NCBI GenBank assembly: GCA_027576995.1
Contig: JANBQC010000440.1
Location: forward strand, 1-23,887
DNA length: 23,887 nucleotides
Direction: 5' to 3'
From: Dimargaris cristalligena
Taxonomy: Eukaryota; Kickxellomycota; Dimargaritomycetes; Dimargaritales; Dimargaritaceae
Positions 17,014 through 23,887 of the stretch are shown here, piece after piece. Position numbers and translations under genes: made by a program. Positions within the stretch are counted from its first letter, which is position 1. The number at the start of each line of letters is the position of its first letter. The notes beneath the pieces were generated by a model, which did no database searches, was not told the DNA's origin, and was given only the letters and a program-made list of their open reading frames with translations.

Positions 17014-17551
17014 ATGTCCGGATCCAGTTCAGTTCCCTATAAGCAGCTCAACCGCCAGGACCGTAAGGTATGCTGGGCGGCCCGCGATGCCCTGTTCAAG
17101 TGCTTGGACACCAACCAGGAAGAACTTCGCTTCATGGACATTCCCCCAGCCTGCGATTCCGTCTACAAAATGTTCGATCAGCAATGTCCACCCGCCTGGG
17201 TAAGTTTGGGGTCAGCTTTGATCTACGTATATCTTAAACGCTTATTATCATGTCAGCAATTCACCTGGATTTTTCGATGATTCAAGCTGGAGTATGGGAG
17301 GCATCCTTTGTTTTGGCCAGGCGGCCTATTGTCAGTAATTAGAAAACTATAGATTTATTATGCAATATGTAACCACCCGTTGTGGATACTTGGTTATATT
17401 GGGCGGATTACTAATTAATGACCTTGCCGTGTTTTATATATTTTTTCTCTTGATCTAGACGGAGTACTTTGTCAAGAAGCGGGCTCTGGAGAAGCAGGCC
17501 GAAAAGCGTCTGGAGCTGATGAATGCCGAGTTAAAGAAGACCCTGGAATAG
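17014..17551 (+). CDS. COA6: COA6-like cytochrome c oxidase assembly factor
   Basis: Two exons, 17014-17199 and 17459-17551, give a 92-residue protein. The intron is 259 bp with donor GTAAGT, a TACTAAT branch site (17409-17415) and acceptor CTAG. The protein has the CHCH fold of the COX6B/COA6 group: Cys20-X9-Cys30 in CWAARDALFKC and Cys47-X10-Cys58, followed by PPAW-TEYFVKKR. The CX9C-CX10C spacing and the CWxARDxxxxC motif point to COA6 rather than the structural subunit COX6B (CX9C-CX10C, but without this motif). COA6 acts in the mitochondrial intermembrane space, where it helps load copper into the CuA site of COX2. The C-terminal 25 residues form a charged helix. The ATG has good context (AAACCATGT), and the poly(A) signal is 72 bases past the stop. 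The gene converges on the membrane protein at 17825. Confidence 0.87.
17409..17415 (+). promoter_or_regulatory. Intron branch site in COA6
   Basis: TACTAAT lies 43 bases before the 3' splice site and matches the fungal branch consensus TACTAAC in six of seven bases. Confidence 0.6.
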
Positions 17552-17622
17552 ATCAGCCAATCATTCTGCTGTAGCCAATTTAAATCACATTTGTATCATG
17601 TTTTCGTCACACGTACCTCCCG

Positions 17623-17628
17623 AATAAA
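17623..17628 (+). terminator. Poly(A) signal of COA6
   Basis: AATAAA lies 72 bases after the COA6 stop codon, within the short gap before the convergent gene. Confidence 0.6.
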
Positions 17629-17824
17629 ACTTTAGTATAGGTCTACATCCTAGAGCTGTCCATCCAAGGTAGTATTGTTAATGTTTTATTATTTATTATT
17701 AAAGTATTGAACCTAGTCTCTGTGCGGGGTATATGGGCATGGCCTAAATGTCGATATACAAGGGTAACTCAAACTATTTACATTACAATTCGCTGATCGA
17801 CCTTTCAGTGCCAGTCACCCTGTT

Positions 17825-18292
17825 TTAAGGAGCATTGGGTGGTGGTGGGCCCTGGTCGCTGGCTTTCTGTTTTCGAAATGACCAGACCAGGTTTCGGCGA
17901 CGGCTGACCATAGCGACCCCGAGGGCTACCGCTTGCTGGATATCGAGAAGGAGACGTTGGACCATTAGCCACGCCCAGTTGAGGAGATCGGTCAGGGCTA
18001 GCCAAGCTAGACGGGCAGCTGCCGCCAGGACCCACATTGCCAAAACGCCCAGGGCCAGTAGCGTGGACACCACGCCACAGGCCACGATGAACAGGCAGAG
18101 CGGGAGGAGGACGGGGGAGCAGAGGACCAGAATGGCCAAGGTCAATATAGTGGGGAGAATCATTTGGATAGGCCCAGCCATGTTGGTTGCGGTCCACATG
18201 GCAGGGAGGGGCTCATGGAGGCATGTACAAGTGGCGAAGGAGAGTGGTGGGAGGGAGAGTGAGAGAATCGTCAATGTAGTGCAAGGGGCCAT
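17825..18292 (-). CDS. Unknown hydrophobic membrane protein
   Basis: I do not recognise the family. The frame encodes 155 residues. A moderately hydrophobic N-terminus (5-23) precedes a long, nearly continuous hydrophobic block (about 43-112, Leu/Ala/Val/Trp-rich), which could hold two or three membrane passes or a membrane hairpin. A helix (113-130), a basic cluster (RRR and RKQK, 131-143) and a Pro-rich end follow. The layout resembles lipid-droplet or ER hairpin proteins in general, but I see no diagnostic motif. The first ATG (18292) has weak context; ATG at 18181 (residue 38, AACATGG) is better, and starting there would give 118 residues. Plus-strand frames over the same DNA are Arg-rich shadows. 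It is convergent with COA6 and lies downstream of the transporter gene on the same strand. Confidence 0.5.
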   Translation of the reverse strand: MAPCTTLTILSLSLPPLSFATCTCLHEPLPAMWTATNMAGPIQMILPTILTLAILVLCSPVLLPLCLFIVACGVVSTLLALGVLAMWVLAAAARLAWLALTDLLNWAWLMVQRLLLDIQQAVALGVAMVSRRRNLVWSFRKQKASDQGPPPPNAP

Positions 18293-18540
18293 AAGGCATA
18301 GCGACCCGCAGCGGTGGTAATGGTAGTAAAGAGACGGGGGGTGTAAAACTGACTTTCAACTAAAGGAAGGCTAAATGACCTTGGGAAGAGAGTCATAGGG
18401 TGAAATGGAAACCACGGGCCGTCGCTATAGTTAAAGTATCATTAACTGTGGGGCCATTGCCAGTAGTGGGGCCCAAAGATCCAATCACATCATATGCCAG
18501 CGTATAATGTGACTAGTTCCGTTGACCAGCAGTACTCTTT

Positions 18541-21500
18541 CTATTGCCCGGTCCCTTCGTTCTTTTCCGCGACCCAAACTCCGTTTTCCAAGTCCGCGTC
18601 ACTGCTGGTCGACGAGCCTCGGTCGGACTTTTCCTGAATGTTTTTGCCGGGTGGGACTGGGGTGTGGTACAGTAGCGCCGCGGTGAGAATAACTATCGTC
18701 ATGCCGCCCAATGTCAAAAACATGATGTTGAACGACGAGTTGTATACCTCAATGACATTTTTTTCAATGGCCATGGGCAAAGTGTGGATACTGGTAAGTG
18801 GCCCAGCTAGTCGTTCCGTCTGTCGTAATTACAATGTAGGGTCCGATTGTATGGGGTAATGGTCAAGTTAGAATTCATACAGCTATTCTCTCTCTCTCAA
18901 TATATATATATATATATATTCGTTTAGGCATAGGGTTTGCTAATAGAAAACCGGTGCGGTCTCAGAAGGGGACCATTAACGTAAACCGTATACTCCCATA
19001 AGATTGGTGTAGCTTACTTACTGCTATGGGAAGCTTGGCTATTTTCGCGTTGAGTACCGAATCAAAGATGGCGCCTTCGGCTACTACACCAAAGGCACCG
19101 CCCATCATTCGGCAAAAGTTGACAAACGCAGTCACCACGGGCATATCTAAACGTTAGATCATTGTGTGTGAATGGTTAAACATAATTAGTATGAACCAGA
19201 TATGATGTACACGGGGCCATCTGGATCCGGCAGGGCATTATGAAGATCGAGACTATAAATAATGATGGATGGTCATATAATACATTACTGTCGCTTACCA
19301 TATTCGTCAACGGAAAACTGGGCCAGAAGTATGGCCAACTGAATGGGTAATCCAATTCCGATACCCAAGAGAAACGAGTAAAACAAAAATAGGGCCAACG
19401 GCGTATCGGATGTGACCGTATATAGCAGTATGAGACCAACGGACGTAATCACGGCCCCCGCAGCCACGCTATAACGGAATACCACCGGACGGTGGGTCAT
19501 ATGGCCAATGGCTATGGAGGCCATACTATGGCACACCATAAAGGGCAATATCCGAATGGTAGCGCCTCCCAGGGAATACCCATAGGCCGCCATGAGGAAG
19601 GGCGGCAAGTAGGAAATGGCCGAAAAAAGAGTCCAGCCCACCGCAAAGCTGATGGCGCAGCTCAGAGGTACATTGCGACTGCGGTGCGGACCGATAATAC
19701 GTAGACGCCGGAAATCAAGCAGAGGTTCAGGGGCCCAGCGGATTTCATAGAGGATGAAGACAGCCAGTAGTAGTGCCCCAGAGGAAATGAGCGCGATGAT
19801 GAGAGGGGACGTCCAGGGCCAGGTTCCTCCAGCCAGTTGGGTTACCAAGAGCCAGCAAACGATACCCCCTACAAACAAAATCGACCCAATGTAGTCGATG
19901 CGGCGGAGTTTGATGACCAGGTGGTACGAGACCGAGGTGAAGGACGGCATGGGGGATATGGATGATGATGATGATGACGACGTCGATGCAAGCGAAGTTA
20001 CCGAAGGCGAAGCTGGAGACGCGACGGAGTGATTCTCCATAGGCGAGGAGGAGGGGTGGGGTACCCGAAACGAAGCCGTCAAGAGGGCAATGGACAAGAC
20101 GCCCATGGGAATACTCGAAAAAAAGCCCCAACGCCAACTGATCCAGCTCGTAAACGCATCTCCGACCAACGGGCCCATAAAATTGCTTAAACTAAACACC
20201 GCCCCCACAATCCCGAAATAAGCCCCGCGGGTGCGGGGACCCGTAAGTGTGGAAAGGGCAATAAACGTCAGGACAATCATGCCGCCCCCTGCTGCACCCG
20301 TCAAGGCCCGGAACCCAATGAGGGCATCCATACTGGTGGACAGTCCGCACAGTCCGGATCCCAGCATGAAGAGGAAAGAGACGAATAACAACATGGCCCG
20401 AATACCGAAAATCGTCACCAGTTTACCGTAGAGCGGGGAGAAGGAGGTGGCAGCGAGAATATACGCCGATGATACCCACTGTCCTTTTTCGGTGGGTTGC
20501 CCAAAAACTGTACTGATTTGGGGAAGTACGTTGGACACCACGCTTTCATCTAAAGCCGCGGGTAGGACGGTGAGGGTTAGCCCGACTAGGATTAAAATGA
20601 ATTGACGGTGGCTGATATTAAAAGACCGCCCTTTGGCCTTCGACTTGGTTGGTATATCGTCCGCTGCCAGACGGGTAGGTCCGGTATCCCGGTTATTGTC
20701 TTTTTTTCCACCAGTCGGCTTAGCCCCTCCACCCCTGTCTACTTTGGCCTTTTCACCGGGCTCCGATCCGTGTCCGTATCGGGCCCATGTCCCACTTGCT
20801 AAGTCACTTTTGGAGAGATTCCTCCCCTTGAGTGAATGGGTTGATAGTGGCCCCGTAGGGTCGCTGGACTGATTGCAGCGGCCAATAGAACGTTCAGGGG
20901 CGGACTTTTTAACAGTGCTGAGGTTCCGCCGGTTGAAAATTCCCTGTAGTTCGTCGTGGCCCCCCCACCAATGGTGGCGCCGGTTATGGTGATCGACGGC
21001 GCCTTTAGGGCCCAAGCGCGCCGAAGGCAGCGGGGCAAGTGTGGTGCTAGGAAAATAAGAATTGGACGGGGTGGTCCCCGATCCCGCTGACGTTAGGCCA
21101 CCGCCCGATGGGGTGGCTACATCTTCCACGTGACGGGGGTAGTCCCGGGGGCGATAATCGGATATCAAGTACCGAAGTTGGGCGACGGTGGGGGTAAATG
21201 TCGTAAAAATCGGTGTCTGCTGCTGTTGTTGTGCTTGAGTGGGGTTGCCGTGGGACGATGGTGGATGGAAGTTCCAGTAGTCGGTGGTATACACAATTGG
21301 GCCCGGAGTAGCCATGGGTGGGGGCATGGTGATCCGTAGTGGTGCGGAAGGGTGGTGGTTCGCCACGGGGAAGGAAGCGGTGCCTCCATTCGAGGACTCA
21401 GTGATGGTATTCGGGTGGGTAATGGGAATTGGGGCAAACCTAACGGTCGGCAAGCCCGAGTCCGCTCGATTAGGCGTAGGAGGCACACCCGTTTCAGGTC

Positions 21501-21543
21501 CCGTAGTCTGGTTAAGCAAATCCGATTTAGTGGACATTAGCAT
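18541..21543 (-). CDS. DHA2-type (14-TM) major facilitator transporter with long N-terminal tail
   Basis: Three exons: 21543-19299, 19146-19022 and 18819-18541, giving 882 residues. Intron 1 (152 bp) has donor GTAAGC and acceptor TTTAG. Intron 2 (202 bp) uses GTAAGT and the phase-matching GACAG acceptor. Residues 1-310 are a disordered Pro/Ser/Gly/His-rich cytosolic tail with a Gln run (105-109). The transporter begins near 314: LDESVVSNVLPQ in TM1 (331-342, the DHA2 form of motif D1), motif A GKLVTIFGIRA (373-383), GFRALTGAAGGGMI (TM4), motif C near SNFMGPLVGD (453-462) and WRWGFF (470-475). A Ser-rich loop (about 498-537) follows TM6. Exon 2 carries the VTAFVNFCRMMGGAFGV helix and exon 3 the last TM and an acidic tail. 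This family exports drugs, siderophores or basic amino acids by proton antiport; the substrate cannot be told. A second ATG lies at 21537. Confidence 0.87.
18887..18920. repeat. Composite (CT)n-(AT)n microsatellite in transporter intron 2
   Basis: A CT run (18887-18898) passes into an AT run (18900-18919), inside intron 2 of the DHA2 gene. It has the same composite arrangement and the same orientation relative to its gene as the repeat upstream of PEX4. Confidence 0.9.
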
Positions 21544-21752
21544 TGCCGAATGCTATATAAATTTGTCGATTGAAAGATAAGTTATTCAAGGTTGATGTGC
21601 TACAAAAGCGGTGGAATATGTATAAATGAGTCAACTATAGACAGTGAAGCGGTCGATTAGAGCAAGGTAAATAAAATGTACAGATATGAAAATGAATATG
21701 ATAACTAATACTGTGCAGAATGGGCTGAATCACAGAGGCACAATGTCACAGT

Positions 21753-21788
21753 AACCCTTTTATACGTTCGGCCTGGATTTTCGGATAT
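21753..21788 (-). mobile_element. Possible degenerate end of the 144-bp element (copy D)
   Basis: The 36 bases resemble the right terminus of copy A (1559-1594): AACCCTT, TATAC, GG(C/T)CTGGATTT and CGGATAT occur in the same order with small gaps. No convincing opposite end is found 144 bases away. It includes a minus-strand TATAAAA (21757-21763) about 215 bases upstream of the transporter ATG. Confidence 0.35.
21757..21763 (-). promoter_or_regulatory. Possible TATA box of the DHA2 transporter
   Basis: TATAAAA on the minus strand, about 215 bases upstream of the start codon. The distance is similar to that seen for the TATA boxes at 444 and 3531. Confidence 0.35.
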
Positions 21789-21836
21789 TATATAGCCCTT
21801 GCCGACTAGTTAGGCGATCCACCCATTACACCGATT

Positions 21837-22391
21837 ATGCACAATAGGGTCAGTGCAACCCATAAAAGTATACGACTGGAAGTGATTCCGACCCCTCTTA
21901 CCATTCTAGTGACATTTTACGTACGCGTACTCTTGGAGCTTGTCTTCAATCGGATAAGTGAGGGAGTACTGGGGATTGCATATTTCATTTATTTAGATGT
22001 CGCCCCTTCTCTCCATCATTTTACCCCGGAACTTGGGGAGTCCTCATCAAAGCGCCCCTCCCCTGTTCTACTATTACCCTTCTCGCTTCGTCCTCATCTG
22101 CGATTCATCGGTGATTTTTTCGGTATAGATTCTTTTTCTTTTTTGGGAGGGGGTCAATTCACGCCATTGTCAATACATTCTGGTGATTGGTGCGTCAGGG
22201 GCGAAAGGGGTCTAAAATACTGCATGTTCATCGTAAACGAAGATAATGAACTCGATAGGATGACGACTTTGACTAACAAACTAGCTAGCAAGTGGGGTGG
22301 CCAGAGCTGGGCCAAGAGGATGAGTGGCGGGAGCAGGCCAGAGTCAATCCAGTATGCTCACATCGTATCTGCAAGGGGGGAAGGGGCATAA
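21837..22391 (+). CDS. Doubtful 184-codon open frame
   Basis: The frame runs from ATG 21837 to TAA 22391. The translation has a hydrophobic stretch (about residues 20-55) and a charged, Gly-rich C-terminus, but no motif I know. Codon use is scattered (AGG, CGA, ATA, TTA and CTA are frequent), unlike the conserved genes, and the start context is poor. It could be a chance frame, a decayed gene or an orphan. I keep it only because of its length in fairly AT-rich DNA. Confidence 0.2.
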   Translation: MHNRVSATHKSIRLEVIPTPLTILVTFYVRVLLELVFNRISEGVLGIAYFIYLDVAPSLHHFTPELGESSSKRPSPVLLLPFSLRPHLRFIGDFFGIDSFSFLGGGQFTPLSIHSGDWCVRGERGLKYCMFIVNEDNELDRMTTLTNKLASKWGGQSWAKRMSGGSRPESIQYAHIVSARGEGA

Positions 22392-23699
22392 TCTGATCGA
22401 TGATGGACCAACCATTTTTACCATCTAATAATAGTAATGATTGTCCCCAGTGTACTCAGTTATGACCGGTCATCATTAAATTTCGGGCAAGGGCCACCAG
22501 GCCCTCGTTCCCTTTAAGTTTGTTATCGTTACCTTGGTTGCTATCATTAGCACAAATACTGTCGTCCATTGTATTTGCAGTCTCGTATTTGCACACCCCT
22601 CAGGCTGCAGTGCTTGTAGTTGATTATGCTCCTTAATGGGACGTTATCGATCCAGGTATTTGCAATATGGAGGTTTAATTACCCGTACTTTTTACTTGCC
22701 TACTTTTCCCACATTTATCGTGGGTTACTCATAGGGGTTGCATTCAGCAACTAGTTACGTATTGGCAAACCTCTATACGCATAATTCTAGACCATCTTGA
22801 ATCCAGTCGTTGACGACTCTCATCGTCATTCAAACTGATGGATTTCCCTGTAGTCCACATAGTAAGAGAACTAAGCGGTATATCGAATCTCATATAAATG
22901 GTAGAAGTATGACTTAGCGCAGGCAGGTAGTCCTTTTAGTGACGTACACTTGCGGTTCTCTTGAGATTGACAGATCGACTGCCGTAACTTTATTAAGGCT
23001 TTCACATTCAGTAAATATTAAAGGGTCGGGTTTGGGATTAACCTGTTTGGTTAATTGGGGTACAGGTCACTACAGACAACTCAGAGCTGTGGTTATGTTT
23101 TGTGAGGAATAGTTCGATTTTAAAATAATTCACAATGGAGAAAACTAGCCCACTCATTCCACCAATGATATAGTTGTCATTTTAGGTCATGTCAGATCAT
23201 GCTATTTAGTCTACCAACATTTATAATTTAGAATCCATCCCATTTTTATCGAGCTGTTGGGCTAAGCCCATGCCATTATAGATGTCTATTTAGGTTCTTG
23301 AGAGAAATGCAAAGGCTCAATAGTTTTGGTCATTAATGTTACACAGGTGTGGATACTACATTTAGCTTAATGTGATAGTCAATTGGCAGTAATCATGTAG
23401 ACAAATGGGTGCAGTGAGGTTGTTCTACAGTTTCACCCAAATGTAGGAGGGTATGTCCCAACTTTTTATGATGTCCTAGAATTCATCAGGAATTGGTAAT
23501 AATCTAATACTGGCTATAATAATTATCACATAATGTAAATTCAACCAATGAGATCTACATATTTTGAAACTTATCAGTTGTGGCCATATGTCAGAAGAAG
23601 AAGAGTAGTAGTGTTTTATTTATACAAAGTGTGGTGAACTTACCACATTTTTTACCTACTTTTATTTTTAATCCATTTTTCGCACTTATCAGAAGTACA

Positions 23700-23860
23700 C
23701 CCCTGATGAGCGAATGAGCCCCTGCCCCTGCCCCTGACAAGTATGGTCATTTTTCCTCTATTTTCATTATTATATTTTATACCCTTGACTGTAACACACC
23801 CCTACCCCTAACCAGATGATACCCCTGCATTCACACTGCCCCTGGCCTGACTGCACCCCT
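23700..23860. promoter_or_regulatory. Cluster of nine CCCCT motifs
   Basis: CCCCT occurs at 23700, 23719, 23725, 23731, 23799, 23805, 23822, 23839 and 23856, always in the same orientation. Three copies are in tandem as GCCCCT units (23718-23735). CCCCT/AGGGG is the stress-response element bound by Msn2/4-type zinc-finger factors in yeasts. The minus strand also has four G4 runs between 23700 and 23735 that could form a G-quadruplex. Any target gene lies beyond the window. Confidence 0.4.
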
Positions 23861-23887
23861 GTTCAAAGAATAGCTAACAATAGCTTT

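Larger units (their letters stand above)
21544..23887. other. Intergenic region downstream of the last recognised gene
   Basis: It contains the transporter promoter (minus strand), a possible terminal fragment of the 144-bp element (21753-21788), a doubtful 184-codon frame (21837-22391), a GTACGCGTAC palindrome (21921-21930), three GTATTTGCA repeats (22571, 22585, 22656) and a CCCCT cluster (23700-23860). From 22400 to 23690 the DNA is AT-rich, and I see no gene there. Confidence 0.5.

Noticed and set aside
17835..18320. A 161-codon plus-strand frame over the hydrophobic protein
   Set aside because: Its Arg/Ala-rich translation is what a GC-rich hydrophobic gene gives in antisense. The minus-strand frame has the codon use of the neighbouring genes.

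Overview
The window looks like nuclear DNA from a fungus. Several genes are split by short spliceosomal introns of about 150-315 bp with GTAAGT/GTATGT-type donors and, in one case, a TACTAAT branch site. Translation starts mostly sit in good eukaryotic context and genes are single transcription units. The recognisable gene set (PEX4 ubiquitin-conjugating enzyme, NNF1 kinetochore subunit, NOG1 GTPase, COA6 cytochrome oxidase assembly factor, 14-TM DHA2 transporter) fits a fungus. I lean towards an early-diverging (zygomycete-grade) lineage, because introns are common and the PEX4 is close to the plant type, but the sequence alone does not prove this. Coding DNA is clearly more GC-rich than the AT-rich, repeat-bearing intergenic DNA. 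I found no tRNA, rRNA or CRISPR array.

Layout. 1-632: non-coding DNA with a run of inverted repeats and a TATA box. 633-953 (+): a broken gene for a small secreted basic protein. 954-3530: non-coding DNA with copy A of a 144-bp inverted-repeat element. 3531-4288 (+): TATA box and a 199-residue secreted Ser/Thr/Lys-rich protein. 4289-5331: copy B of the element and a strong compound palindrome. 5332-6144 (-): PEX4 (two exons). 6145-7197: divergent promoter region with copy C. 7198-8911 (+): NNF1 (six exons). 9714-11648 (-): NOG1 (one exon). 13450-14082 (-): unknown single-pass membrane protein. 14083-17013: long non-coding stretch with palindromes and possible relics. 17014-17551 (+): COA6 (two exons). 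17825-18292 (-): unknown hydrophobic membrane protein. 18541-21543 (-): DHA2 transporter (three exons) with a 310-residue N-terminal extension. 21544-23887: mostly non-coding, with a doubtful 184-codon frame and a CCCCT-motif cluster at the end.

The conserved genes are unrelated housekeeping functions (peroxisome import, kinetochore, 60S ribosome assembly, mitochondrial complex IV assembly, drug/metabolite export) and do not form a pathway or cluster. The most distinctive content is the interspersed element: three copies, each exactly 144 bp between terminal ATAT motifs, with imperfect terminal inverted repeats of about 29 bp. It behaves like an undescribed MITE family. Next in interest are the pair of secreted basic-protein loci (one dead, one intact), the SKID variant of the NOG1 G4 motif, and several structured palindromic segments.
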